Notes: generated by a model from the letters alone, not told the origin. A DNA stretch of 64,000 nucleotides from JACMQW01 sp964536965 (GCA_964536965.1 CAZIAL010000005.1:45969-109968), one strand, 5' to 3'; positions 50,853 through 59,228 are shown, numbered from the stretch's first letter. A program made the numbers and translations.

Positions 50853-51215
50853 CTAGCCTTTGCTGGTGATGCCTTCCTTCGCGAGCAACTCGCGGATGAG
50901 ATCGCGCTTGTCGCCTTGGATCTCGATCACGCCGTCCTTGCCCGCGAGGGAGAAGGTTCCTCCGGCGCCGCATTTTTTCTTCAGAAGGGTCGTTAGGTTT
51001 TTCAGGAAGGTCTCATTCTTGGGGAGTCGATCGATCACGGTCACGGTCTTTCCGCCGCGACCCTGCTTTTCCATGCGCAGCACGGCGACGAATTTATAGG
51101 CCTTGGGATCCACTTCCGGAGGACAGGTACATTCGGAGAGGACTTCCCGGCAGCGGGTGCATTTTTGGTTGAGCTTCGGGTCGGTGGAGTAGACGAGGCG
51201 GGTGTCCTTGGTCAT
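50853..51215 (-). CDS. SUI1/YciH-family translation factor
   Basis: 120 aa from ATG 51215. The C-terminal two thirds has the SUI1 fold pattern (RMEKQGRGGKTVTVI, then KNLTTLLKKKCGAGGT, then GVIEIQGDKRDLI). The N-terminus adds a CTRCREVLSECTC zinc-knuckle-like segment with four Cys. Bacterial YciH proteins are thought to modulate initiation fidelity or translation in stress. No clean SD is seen upstream. Divergent from the phospholipase D gene. Confidence 0.9.
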   Translation of the reverse strand: MTKDTRLVYSTDPKLNQKCTRCREVLSECTCPPEVDPKAYKFVAVLRMEKQGRGGKTVTVIDRLPKNETFLKNLTTLLKKKCGAGGTFSLAGKDGVIEIQGDKRDLIRELLAKEGITSKG

Positions 51216-51282
51216 GGGGAGTAGAAATAACCTAAAAATACGAACCTCCTTAGTTTTTTCTCCGAAGCGTCCGAAAGGGGAG

Positions 51283-53193
51283 GTGGAGAATATTCTGCTG
51301 ATAAACAAGGTTGAGCCTAAACTTAAGCCTATTCGTTTCCGGGCCTGGACCGGAGCCTTGCTATGGCTGGTATCGGTCGCGGTTTCGCCGACCGACGCTT
51401 TCGCCGTCGATCCGTTGCCTGCCCGCTATCGGTACGCGGAAATGTTCGAAATCACTCGCGAGATCATGACCCGCAAAACGGCGCGCGAGTTCCTCGGGCA
51501 AATTTTTTCCGACGCGCTGAAGGTGAAGCCTGGGCTCGCCGCAAAGTATGGTTATACCGGCGAGGTCATTCGGGGTTTCACCGAAACGCAGATGATGCTG
51601 CTTCTCCAGGAGAACCCGGACGTTTGGGACGATCTTCGCGCTTATATTCGGGCTATTCCTCGAGACTCCGAACTCTTGAAGGATACTTCGAGCGTCGAAG
51701 ACGCGCGGAAAGTCTGGCAGGATAGGTTTCGCTCGATGCTTTCCGACGAGGGAAAACTCGAGAATTTTCTTCGTAAGAATAATCCGCTCGAACCATTCCG
51801 GCTCGAGATGCCTGACGGGGTGGACGGATATTCCGAACTGAAGATGTACATCAATCATCCGATCGAAATGGACGGGCGAATCCTCCCCGCCGACGACCTC
51901 CGCAAGGAACTCATCGCCTTCATCGGCCAGGCGAAGCGAAAGCTTATCTTCAACGTTTTCGATTTCGATTCGATGGAAGTCGCCGACGCCCTCATCGCCG
52001 CGAAGAAGAGGGGGGTCGAAGTGATCGGCGGTATCGACCAGGGCGTGATCGAGGCCAGGCCGGAAGTGAAGGCCGTCTATGAAAAATTGCGCGAGGCGGG
52101 GATCGCGATCCACGCGGTCGACAGCGTGGGACTGAACCACCAAAAGCTGATGGCGAGCGACTGGGACCTGCCTGGAGAGGGGCGTGTTTCGCTTCTGTCG
52201 GGGAACTACACGGACTCCTGCATCGGAGGTCTCGGCGACGCGACGAGTGCGCCGGCGGGGAAGTTCACGCCGGAGGATCTGCAGAAGGCGATACCGAACG
52301 CGAACCACATGATCATTCTGAAAAGCGACCCGATGGCGCTCCTCATCCACCACGAAGTGACGAAATCGGTGGATCCGGCATTCGTCCTTCGCGGCCGGGA
52401 GTTTCCGCTTTCCGGCGCTTTCGAGATACTCGGGGCCGGAGAGGGTAAGGCGCGAAAGTGGGTGCTCATGGCGTTCACCCCGAACGGCGGCCTGAAAAGC
52501 ATCAACCAGAATTTTATCGGGCGAATTCTTCGCCAAACCGAGGGACCGGTGCTGACCGCCCAGTTTGCCGCCTCGTCTCCCGAGGTCGAGGATGCGCTCA
52601 TGGAGCGGGCCGCGCGGGAAATCGCGAACGGGAAGGAGTTTCAGTTTCTGAGCGTGGGCGATAAGCCTTTCGCGATGCAGGACTGGAGCATGTTCCTTTC
52701 CATGTCGGATTTTAAGCTCGTTCGCCTGGAGACCGCGAAGGGTTACGTCGAGCTCACCGGGGACGAAGGGAAGTGGGGAAAGAAGCTCGGCAAGAAACGC
52801 CTCGCGGAACTCCGTAAAAACATCCGCGTCGCTCCGGATGTGTACGGGACCTTCGTCGCCCAGACCCCGGATGGACCCGTGAAGCTTACGGCGAAGCTGC
52901 ATCATAAGATCATGGTCAGCGGCCAGGTGGCCATTGGCGGATCCTTCAACTTCAGCGTCGGCGCGGAAAACAATCAGGAATACATTTTCGCTTTCTTCGA
53001 TGCGGAGGTTCGACAGCGATACGAGGGGATCGTTCGCACGCTCGCCCGACATTCGCGGGCGAGCGTGACCGAAGAGGCGCTTCGTCGCAACAGCACGAAA
53101 TATTTCGACGAACATATCGGCACGGATGTCGAAGCGCCGAGGGCGAACCGTTCCGCCATCGATTGCACGAAATGGCTGCGTCCGGCGAAGTAA
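51283..53193 (+). CDS. Exported phospholipase D-like protein
   Basis: 636 aa from GTG 51283; the start is uncertain, because the SD-like AGGGGAG directly abuts it and no ATG occurs before the signal peptide. Signal peptide about 20-42 (ALLWLVSVAVSPTDAFA). HKD motif 1 is HQKLMASD (His286) with GNYTD; motif 2 is HHKIMVSG (His540) with GGSFNFS. Two HKD motifs in one chain form one PLD active site that cleaves phosphodiesters. The substrate is uncertain (phospholipid or nucleic acid). Three hairpins follow the stop. Confidence 0.85.
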   Translation: MENILLINKVEPKLKPIRFRAWTGALLWLVSVAVSPTDAFAVDPLPARYRYAEMFEITREIMTRKTAREFLGQIFSDALKVKPGLAAKYGYTGEVIRGFTETQMMLLLQENPDVWDDLRAYIRAIPRDSELLKDTSSVEDARKVWQDRFRSMLSDEGKLENFLRKNNPLEPFRLEMPDGVDGYSELKMYINHPIEMDGRILPADDLRKELIAFIGQAKRKLIFNVFDFDSMEVADALIAAKKRGVEVIGGIDQGVIEARPEVKAVYEKLREAGIAIHAVDSVGLNHQKLMASDWDLPGEGRVSLLSGNYTDSCIGGLGDATSAPAGKFTPEDLQKAIPNANHMIILKSDPMALLIHHEVTKSVDPAFVLRGREFPLSGAFEILGAGEGKARKWVLMAFTPNGGLKSINQNFIGRILRQTEGPVLTAQFAASSPEVEDALMERAAREIANGKEFQFLSVGDKPFAMQDWSMFLSMSDFKLVRLETAKGYVELTGDEGKWGKKLGKKRLAELRKNIRVAPDVYGTFVAQTPDGPVKLTAKLHHKIMVSGQVAIGGSFNFSVGAENNQEYIFAFFDAEVRQRYEGIVRTLARHSRASVTEEALRRNSTKYFDEHIGTDVEAPRANRSAIDCTKWLRPAK

Positions 53194-53212
53194 TGTGAAA
53201 GCCGGAAAAAAT

Positions 53213-53251
53213 AAGGGCAGGAGTTCTCCGAGGAGAGATCCTGCCCTTTAC
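53213..53251 (+). terminator. Terminator 1 after the phospholipase D gene
   Basis: AAGGGCAGGA (53213-53222) pairs with TCCTGCCCTT (53239-53248), ten perfect pairs, with an inner TCTC/GAGA helix in the loop. TTTA follows (sharing the stem's last T's). It begins 19 bp after the stop. Confidence 0.75.
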
Positions 53252-53266
53252 TGATTCACCGATGGA

Positions 53267-53287
53267 TTCGGTCCAACCGAAGTTTTC
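53267..53287 (+). terminator. Terminator 2 (backup)
   Basis: TTCGGT (53267-53272), CCA loop, ACCGAA (53276-53281), then GTTTTC. A short but perfect stem with a T run, 16 bp after terminator 1. Confidence 0.55.
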
Positions 53288-53307
53288 TGCGAACCCGGGT
53301 GTTTCAC

Positions 53308-53347
53308 GGAGACGGTATCTCGGTCTTCCGAAGGAGATATCGTCTTC
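53308..53347 (+). other. 14-bp inverted repeat (long hairpin) in a 342-bp gene-free stretch
   Basis: 53308-53321 (GGAGACGGTATCTC) pairs over all 14 positions with 53334-53347 (GAGATATCGTCTTC), two of them G-U. The 12-base loop can add three more pairs (CTT/AAG). No T run follows. The gene-free interval 53194-53535 therefore holds two terminators, this hairpin and a promoter; between 53348 and 53497 I see nothing else. Confidence 0.55.
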
Positions 53348-53497
53348 TGAGTATGAAGTTATCCTCTGGCGATAAAAGGAGCCTGAAAATGGCCTGAAAT
53401 TAATTTTATGGATCGCTGGCGGCATGGCCGGTGTACATCGAAGGGATGCGCGAAATCCGTGCGTGAACGACCCTAAAAACAGGCCCGCAGAATAGTG

Positions 53498-53526
53498 TTG
53501 CAAATTAGTCGGGCATTAGATATAAG
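53498..53526 (+). promoter_or_regulatory. Sigma-70-type promoter of the phosphatase-like gene
   Basis: TTGCAA (53498-53503), 17 bases, TATAAG (53521-53526). The -10 matches TATAAT in five of six places, the -35 in four of six, with optimal spacing. Transcription would start near 53533, about three bases before ATG 53536, so the mRNA would be leaderless or nearly so. Confidence 0.55.
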
Positions 53527-53535
53527 GCGTCTCCT

Positions 53536-54207
53536 ATGCTTTTCACTCTTAAAAACGTCGTCCTCGCTCTGGTCCTCGCTTCTCCGGTCCTTGGCCAAGC
53601 GTCGATGGCGGGGGATTCCGAGGCCCGCGCGAAGTTCTTCAACGAATATTTCCAGGCCCCCGAGGACGCTCTGAATCGGCCGATCGGAAAGAAGATCGTA
53701 GGCGTTCGAAACGTGAAGACGGTTCTTCCCGGCGTGCTCTATCGCGCGGGCGGGCCGGGCGGACAACGGGACCTGACGGACGCGGGACTGAAAGCGCTTT
53801 GCGAGGCGGGCTTTGCCAAGGCCTTCTATCTCTATCCGCAGGGCTTTCGCGGCGAACGGACGATTTCGTGTACCGGTCCGGACGGGAAAGAAAATTCGAT
53901 ACGCTACGTCCAGGAAGGGTATCTGACCGCCGCCGAAAAACAGAAGGTCCTAGGCGACATCTACTCGCGGGTATCGGATCCGTCCGCGGGGCCCGCGCTG
54001 GTCCATTGTTGGAACGGCTATCATGCCTCCGGCGAAATCGCCGCGGTCTCCCTCGTCCAGTTTTGCAATATGCCGCACGCTACGGCCGCTCAGTACTGGA
54101 TGCGGAATCAGAACGGCGCGAAGATGATTTCACGGATCTCGAAATTCTCGGAGTTTCCAGAATTGCGACTCTCTTCCGATCTCCAGACCGCGGTCTGCCC
54201 GAACTGA
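53536..54207 (+). CDS. Exported tyrosine-phosphatase-like protein with altered P-loop
   Basis: 223 aa. Signal peptide about 1-21 (ending VLGQA). A DSP/PTP-like fold is suggested by VLYRAGGPGGQRDLTDAGLKAL and by the loop VHCWNGYHASGE (Cys158). In active tyrosine phosphatases the loop is HC-x5-R-(S/T); here Arg is Ala, followed by Ser-Gly, and a His precedes it. The same Trp-Asn-Gly run after Cys may define a distinct family. Either it uses another residue for phosphate binding or it is a pseudo-enzyme. Upstream promoter placement suggests leaderless translation. Confidence 0.7.
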   Translation: MLFTLKNVVLALVLASPVLGQASMAGDSEARAKFFNEYFQAPEDALNRPIGKKIVGVRNVKTVLPGVLYRAGGPGGQRDLTDAGLKALCEAGFAKAFYLYPQGFRGERTISCTGPDGKENSIRYVQEGYLTAAEKQKVLGDIYSRVSDPSAGPALVHCWNGYHASGEIAAVSLVQFCNMPHATAAQYWMRNQNGAKMISRISKFSEFPELRLSSDLQTAVCPN

Positions 54208-54272
54208 CGCAGACGCCCCCAATAACGCCCTGAGTCCGCCTTTTTTTTGATGACCCCATCCTGTTTTATGAG

Positions 54273-54956
54273 ATGGAACAGGCGGTCATGAAAAAGCTCG
54301 TCCGCGGAATCGTCGACTTTCGCAAACGCACTCGGCCTCTCGTAAAAGAGACCTTCGCCCAGCTCGCCCTCGGCCAGCGTCCCGATACGGTCTTCATCGC
54401 TTGCTGCGACAGCCGCGTCGTACCCAACCTTTTCGCATCCTCGGACCCGGGCGATCTATTCGTCATTCGTAATGTCGGCAATCTGATCCCGCCCTGCGGC
54501 GAGGAGGGGCGGTCGGCGACCGAAGAGTCGGAAGCGGCGGCGATCGAATTCGCGCTGTCGAGCCTGAGCGTGATCAACGTCATCGTCTGCGGTCATTCCG
54601 AATGCGGGGCGATGCACGCGCTCCTGCGTGGTCGCGACGCGGTGACTTCTCCAAACCTCCGGAGCTGGCTCCGTCACGGCGATAAGAGCTTGAAGCTGCT
54701 GAAAAAAGGGATCAAGTTCGGCGGCCATCTCGAGCGCCACAACCAACTTTCGCAGCTGAACGTTCTCGAGCAGATCGAACACCTGAAAAGTTACCCGATG
54801 ATCCAGCAGAAGATGAAGGAAGGAAAACTCAAGCTCCACGGCTGGTGGTTCGACATTAAAGAAGCGGACGTTTATGAGTACGAACCGAGCGATGGCCAGT
54901 TCCATTTGATCGACGGAGCTTACGCCGAGACGCTGATCGCACGAGCGGACCAATAA
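54273..54956 (+). CDS. Beta-class carbonic anhydrase
   Basis: 227 aa. Zinc ligands appear in ACCDSRV (the C-x-D-x-R motif) and CGHSECGA (the H-x-x-C motif). It interconverts CO2 and bicarbonate. ATG 54288, five codons later with AGGCGG before it, is an alternative start. The next gene begins on its stop codon (TAATG). A full beta-CA length, no signal peptide, so cytoplasmic. Confidence 0.94.
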   Translation: MEQAVMKKLVRGIVDFRKRTRPLVKETFAQLALGQRPDTVFIACCDSRVVPNLFASSDPGDLFVIRNVGNLIPPCGEEGRSATEESEAAAIEFALSSLSVINVIVCGHSECGAMHALLRGRDAVTSPNLRSWLRHGDKSLKLLKKGIKFGGHLERHNQLSQLNVLEQIEHLKSYPMIQQKMKEGKLKLHGWWFDIKEADVYEYEPSDGQFHLIDGAYAETLIARADQ

Positions 54957-55687
54957 TGAGCCCGTCGATGAACTCGTCGCTGCGTTCCTCGGGGCGACGG
55001 CACCCGGAGACTCACCGGAGCAATCGGTCCGGGTGGCTGCGCGCCGCCGTTCTCGGTTCGAACGATGCGATCATTTCGACCGCGAGCCTTATGGTCGGTG
55101 TCGCGGCGAGCTCCGCTTCCCGGGACGCGATCCTCGTCGCCGGGGTGGCGGGCCTGGTGGCCGGAGCGATGTCGATGGCGGCCGGCGAGTATGTTTCGGT
55201 CAGCTCGCAGCGGGACGCCGAGCTGGCGGACATCGAGAAAGAGAAGCGCGAACTGATCGAGGATCCCGCGAACGAACTCGCGGAGCTCGCCGGCATCTAT
55301 CAGAAGCGCGGACTCGATCGCGAGCTTGCGCTGGAGGTCGCCAAGCAGCTCACCGCCCGCGATGGGATCGGCGCGCATCTGCGGGACGAACTCGGAATCC
55401 ATCCCGACGAACTCGCCCGCCCGTTCCAAGCCGCATGGGCTTCGGCGGTCAGCTTTGCGTTCTTCGCCGTGGTCCCCATTCTGATTCTGCTCGTCGCGCC
55501 GGATGAACGAAGGATCCCGGTGATCGTCGGGGCTTCGCTCGGCTGTCTCGGTGGGTTGGGCGCCTTGGGCGCCCGGCTCGGCGGCGCTCCAGTCGGTCGA
55601 GCCACGGTGCGGGTTCTGATCGGCGGAATATTGGCGATGGCGCTGACGGCCGCGATCGGCAAGCTCTTGGGCGTAACGGTTACCTAA
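54956..55687 (+). CDS. VIT1/CCC1-family metal transporter
   Basis: 243 aa. LRAAVLGSNDAIISTASLMVG (about 28-48) and the GAMSMAAGEYVSVSSQRDAE stretch are the signature of the VIT1/DUF125 family, and a cytoplasmic metal-binding helical region (about 80-150) is followed by three C-terminal membrane helices. It probably carries Fe2+ or Mn2+ across the inner membrane. The start overlaps the carbonic anhydrase stop by one base, so the pair is co-translated; why a carbonic anhydrase should be coupled is not clear. Confidence 0.9.
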   Translation: MSPSMNSSLRSSGRRHPETHRSNRSGWLRAAVLGSNDAIISTASLMVGVAASSASRDAILVAGVAGLVAGAMSMAAGEYVSVSSQRDAELADIEKEKRELIEDPANELAELAGIYQKRGLDRELALEVAKQLTARDGIGAHLRDELGIHPDELARPFQAAWASAVSFAFFAVVPILILLVAPDERRIPVIVGASLGCLGGLGALGARLGGAPVGRATVRVLIGGILAMALTAAIGKLLGVTVT

Positions 55688-55791
55688 ACGATTTGCACAC
55701 GCGTAAAGATTCTTAGGAACGCCCGGGATTGTTCGGCTCTTTCTAACTGAAGTCGCTTCTTATTTCGCCACCCGCACCGATACGTTGGGTG

Positions 55792-56829
55792 ATGTTAGAC
55801 AGACGTGCTTTGCCTTCCATCACCGCTCGCGTGCTGCTTGTCTTTTGCGCCTTAGACCTTTCGAGCGCCTTGTCCGGAGTCGCCGCCGAACCGATTCTCC
55901 GCCGCCACCCGATTACACCCCTCGAGCTTCCGACGGGCCTCGATCCGGCCAAAATCGCGCTCGGTTCGCGGCTCTTTCGCGATTCGCGGCTATCGGGCGA
56001 CGGCCGGATTTCCTGCGCGAGCTGCCATGATCTGCAGTCCTCCGGCGCCGACGCCGCGCGATTCTCCCGCGGAGTCGGGGGCGTGCTGGGCGATGCGAAT
56101 GCGCCGACGGTCTTTAACTCCGCACTCAACTTCCGCCAATTCTGGAACGGCCGAGTGGGTACGCTCGAAGAGCAGGTCGGTGGTCCGCTCTTAAATCCGA
56201 AGGAAATGGCGTCTTCATGGGAAAAAGTCTTGTCCGTCGTCTCGGGCGACCCATCTTACGCGAAATCCTTTCGGGAGATCTTCGGTGCCGAGCCGACGAT
56301 CGCTACGGTCGCGCAGGTGATCGCAGAATTCGAACGCTCGCTCGTTACCCTCGACGCGCCGTTTGATCGTTATCTCCGCGGAGAAACGCGTGCGCTCACT
56401 TCGAAGGCGCTCGCGGGCTACCAGAAATTCCGTTCCTACGGCTGCATCGCCTGCCACCAGGGCGCCGGCGTCGGAGGAAATATGTTTCAAGCCGTGGGCG
56501 TCGTCGAAAACTACTTTAAACTTCGGGGCGGCTCGGTTCCGTCGGACGAAGGCCGGGCCGCGGTCACGGGGCGTGCGGAAGATCGTCATGTTTTTAAAGT
56601 TCCGGGCCTGCGCAACGTTTCGCGGACCGCGCCGTATTTTCACGATGGCTCGGCGCCCGACCTCGCCTCGGCAATAAGGACGATGGCGCGCGTCCAGCTC
56701 GGGCGAAGGCTCAGTCGCCGGGATACCGACGAAATCGTCGCGTTTCTCGAGTCGCTTTCCGGAGACCTGCCCGCGACGGTTCGCCACGAAGTCCGGAGGC
56801 CCGCGCATGCGGAAATTCATTCGCGATAA
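55792..56829 (+). CDS. Di-haem cytochrome c peroxidase (MauG/CcpA family)
   Basis: 345 aa. Signal peptide about 1-33. Two CxxCH haem sites: CASCHD (Cys75) and CIACHQ (Cys218), with the GDGRISCASCH and FNSALNFRQFWNGR segments typical of the family. It reduces H2O2 with electrons from a periplasmic cytochrome, or oxidises a protein partner in MauG style. ATG 55792 is preceded by GTG 55789, both possible; SD is weak. The last 23 bp overlap a histidine kinase gene, so the peroxidase and sensor are linked. Confidence 0.93.
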   Translation: MLDRRALPSITARVLLVFCALDLSSALSGVAAEPILRRHPITPLELPTGLDPAKIALGSRLFRDSRLSGDGRISCASCHDLQSSGADAARFSRGVGGVLGDANAPTVFNSALNFRQFWNGRVGTLEEQVGGPLLNPKEMASSWEKVLSVVSGDPSYAKSFREIFGAEPTIATVAQVIAEFERSLVTLDAPFDRYLRGETRALTSKALAGYQKFRSYGCIACHQGAGVGGNMFQAVGVVENYFKLRGGSVPSDEGRAAVTGRAEDRHVFKVPGLRNVSRTAPYFHDGSAPDLASAIRTMARVQLGRRLSRRDTDEIVAFLESLSGDLPATVRHEVRRPAHAEIHSR

Positions 56830-58414
56830 GTCGACGCGAATTCTGGCGACAGCCGCCGCGTTCGCGCTCACGGTTTCCGCGCTTTTTTTCCGTGACCTGA
56901 ATGCGGAGTACCAGCGCCACCAGGAATTCGTGACGACCCTCACCGGGATCCGGCACCTCGACCATCAGATGAACGAGCTGCTGCTCCGATCGCATGCGTT
57001 CTTGGACGAAAATTACGACGCGACGGTCAGCACCACGAACCAGCTGAGAAAACTTTGCTCCGTGGAGAGTTCGGTCCTCTTTAGTAGAGAGAGCTTGGAG
57101 GCGGCGGCCGATGACGTGAACGGTCTCTGCGCCGCCCTCGATGCAAAACTCGACGCGGTAGAAAACTTCAAGTCGGCGAATGCGATCGTGAAGAATGCGC
57201 TTCATTATCTGCCCACCATCGTCGCGGGCATCGAATCGCCGGTGTTGCGGCTGAAGGCCACGTCCGCCCTGAATCTGCAGCTGCAGGCCGCCTATGCGGT
57301 GGGGGCGGCGGGGGTGGAATCCCCTCACGACCAGGTGGTCCGGCTCGCGTCGAGCGACGGCCTTCCGCCGGCGTTCGCGCGGCAATCGAAAAGTTTCGCG
57401 CGCGCGCTGAGCGAGCGTTCCCGGGCGGAAACGGTGATTTTTACGTCGGAGGTCGAGACACGGATTCAAGACCTGCTGAAGAAGTACTTCGACGTCTCCG
57501 AATCCCGAGTTCGCTCCACGTCTCGAAATCGCAATCTTCTGATTGTTGTTTGTTCGCTGCTTGGATTCGGGCTGGTCTTCGCATTCCTGCGCGTCCAGCG
57601 GGCGAAAGGCGATCTCTCGGATCTGAATCGAACGCTCGAAGAGAAGGTTCGTCTGAGGACGGACGAGCTTGAAAGGGCGCTGGAGCGGGAAAGGGAGAGT
57701 CGCCAACTTCTCTCGCAAACCGCTAAAATGAGCGCGCTCGGCGAGATGGCCGGCAATATCGCGCATGAGATCAACACCCCACTGGGCGCGATATTGCTTT
57801 GCGCCGAACATCTTGAAAAAATTCCATCCGTGCTGATGGATGAGCGAGCGGTAAAGACGGTGAGCCTAGTTCTGAAGACGGTCCACAAAATTTCGCGGAT
57901 CGTGCAGGGATTGCGTTCGTTTTGTCGCGACCAGAGCGGCGACGACATGATCTTCGTCTCGACGCGGGAACTTCTCGAGGAGACACTGCTCTTTTGCCAC
58001 GAAAAGTTCCGAACCCACGGAATCGAAGTGAAGAAGCGAGGCGATCTCGATGCGCCGGTCCGCTGCCGGCCCGGTCAGATCCAGCAAGTGCTCCTGAACC
58101 TGCTGAGCAATGCCTTCGACGAGGTGGCGGGCAAGGCGGGGAGCTGGATCGAAGTGCACGTCGAGAGAACGGCGAGAAGCACGCAAATTCGCGTCGTCGA
58201 TTCGGGCCAAGGAATCGCCCCCGTCGTGGCGAACCGGCTGATGCAGCCGGGGTTCACGACCAAAGCCATGGGCAAGGGCACGGGACTGGGCTTGCCGATC
58301 TCCAGGTCCATCCTGGAAGGACATGGCGGAACCCTTCGGTACGTTCCGAACCTGCCGAATACGACGTTTGAAATCACGCTTCCCGATCATCTCGAGCTGA
58401 AGTCCGTGGCTTGA
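56807..58414 (+). CDS. Sensor histidine kinase with DAHL-like periplasmic helices
   Basis: 535 aa. TM1 about 12-29, a periplasmic all-helical region about 30-245 (DAHL-type), TM2 about 247-265, a coiled coil with ELERALERERESRQLL, H box NIAHEINTPLGA (His320), and HATPase_c with DSGQGIAP and GTGLGLPIS. The start overlaps the peroxidase stop by 23 bp. No response regulator is adjacent. As I recall, DAHL-type kinases are often found with MauG-like peroxidases, so the sensor may detect peroxide or redox state outside (inference). Confidence 0.9.
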   Translation: MRKFIRDKSTRILATAAAFALTVSALFFRDLNAEYQRHQEFVTTLTGIRHLDHQMNELLLRSHAFLDENYDATVSTTNQLRKLCSVESSVLFSRESLEAAADDVNGLCAALDAKLDAVENFKSANAIVKNALHYLPTIVAGIESPVLRLKATSALNLQLQAAYAVGAAGVESPHDQVVRLASSDGLPPAFARQSKSFARALSERSRAETVIFTSEVETRIQDLLKKYFDVSESRVRSTSRNRNLLIVVCSLLGFGLVFAFLRVQRAKGDLSDLNRTLEEKVRLRTDELERALERERESRQLLSQTAKMSALGEMAGNIAHEINTPLGAILLCAEHLEKIPSVLMDERAVKTVSLVLKTVHKISRIVQGLRSFCRDQSGDDMIFVSTRELLEETLLFCHEKFRTHGIEVKKRGDLDAPVRCRPGQIQQVLLNLLSNAFDEVAGKAGSWIEVHVERTARSTQIRVVDSGQGIAPVVANRLMQPGFTTKAMGKGTGLGLPISRSILEGHGGTLRYVPNLPNTTFEITLPDHLELKSVA

Positions 58415-58423
58415 GGCGGGCTT

Positions 58424-58930
58424 CTAAACTTTCTTTAGAAAACAGGTCTTCAAGACGAGCGTGCTCCCGTCGACGCGGCACTCGATGTTCTCTGGATCGC
58501 CGATGAGATGAATTTTCTTCACGAGGGTGCCGCGTTTCAGGTCGCTCGAACCCCCGCGAACTTTCAGATCCTTGATTACCTGGACCGAATCGCCTTCGTT
58601 CAGAACCGCCCCGTTCACATCTTTCGTCGGCGTTTCGCCGCCGCTCGTGGACTCGGCGTTTCCCGCCTCGAGCAGATCCGCGAGCTGGCCGAGCCAGATG
58701 CCGGCCTCCTCCGCAGAGCCGAACCAGCGATTCGTTTCGATCCCGAGTTCCTCGACGGAAAGGTCGCTCGCCGTCGCCGCGGTGCGGGCCTGAGAAAGGA
58801 CCTGGGAGCGCTGCGGTTCGGATGAAGACTTCAGAAAGGCCCGGACCGATTCGCCATCCGCTTCGGGGTCGGCTTCCGGAAAATAGGTCGAAAGGAAGGC
58901 GAGAAGTTCAGGCGTATTTTTCAGGCTCAT
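58424..58930 (-). CDS. CdiI-like / PhnA (YjdM) C-terminal-domain fusion
   Basis: 168 aa from ATG 58930. Residues 1-88 ('LLAFLSTYFPEADPE', 'LSVEELGIETNRWFGSAEEAGIWL') resemble the CdiI_2-type immunity domain. Residues about 101-168 ('KDVNGAVLNEGDSVQVIKDL', then GTLVKKIHLIGD, NIECRVDG and the terminal CFLKKV) match the C-terminal beta domain of PhnA/YjdM; the N-terminal zinc ribbon of PhnA is missing. A longer frame upstream reads through the tRNA and is an artefact. The gene lies 41 bp downstream of tRNA-Ala. Confidence 0.72.
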   Translation of the reverse strand: MSLKNTPELLAFLSTYFPEADPEADGESVRAFLKSSSEPQRSQVLSQARTAATASDLSVEELGIETNRWFGSAEEAGIWLGQLADLLEAGNAESTSGGETPTKDVNGAVLNEGDSVQVIKDLKVRGGSSDLKRGTLVKKIHLIGDPENIECRVDGSTLVLKTCFLKKV

Positions 58931-58971
58931 TTGTTCGAGATGAAGACGCGGGATGAAGACGTGGGATGAAA

Positions 58972-59047
58972 TGGTGGAGACGAGGGGTCTCGAACCCCTG
59001 ACCTTCGCATTGCGAACACGACGCTCTACCAACTGAGCTACGTCCCC
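58972..59047 (-). tRNA. tRNA-Ala (CGC anticodon)
   Basis: 76 nt including an encoded 3' CCA (58974-58972). Acceptor GGGGACG pairs with CGTCTCC, giving the G3-U70 pair that identifies alanine tRNAs. D arm GCTC/GAGC, anticodon loop TTCGCAA (CGC), T arm AGGGG-TTCGAGA-CCCCT. CGC reads GCG, one of the most used Ala codons in this window. Confidence 0.95.
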
Positions 59048-59205
59048 AACTTCGGTGAATCCATCCATAAAGGGTGTGGATTCCACTACTTAACTCACAT
59101 TCCGCGCGAAATTAGGCAAGGGGATAACTCGAAAAACTCGCGGGCAGGGAGTGATGCGTTGCGATGCGAAGTCGTGCGGGGCCCCTCAGCCGATCCGAAT
59201 GGGAT

Positions 59206-59220
59206 CGGGGCGAAGCCCCG
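59206..59220. other. Hairpin just after the 59229 gene
   Basis: CGGGGC (59206-59211), GAA, GCCCCG (59215-59220). It lies eight bases beyond the stop of the exported-protein gene on the minus strand, but no T run follows on that strand; a TCTTT follows on the plus strand. Probably a transcript-end stabiliser or weak terminator. Confidence 0.35.
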
Positions 59221-59228
59221 TCTTTGAC

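Noticed and set aside
54239..54248. T8 run after the phosphatase-like gene as terminator
   Set aside because: No stem with more than three or four pairs could be placed just before it.
59150..59200. Possible degenerate second tRNA or tRNA fragment
   Set aside because: Only a 10-11-base resemblance to the anticodon arm, on the wrong strand, with no acceptor stem.
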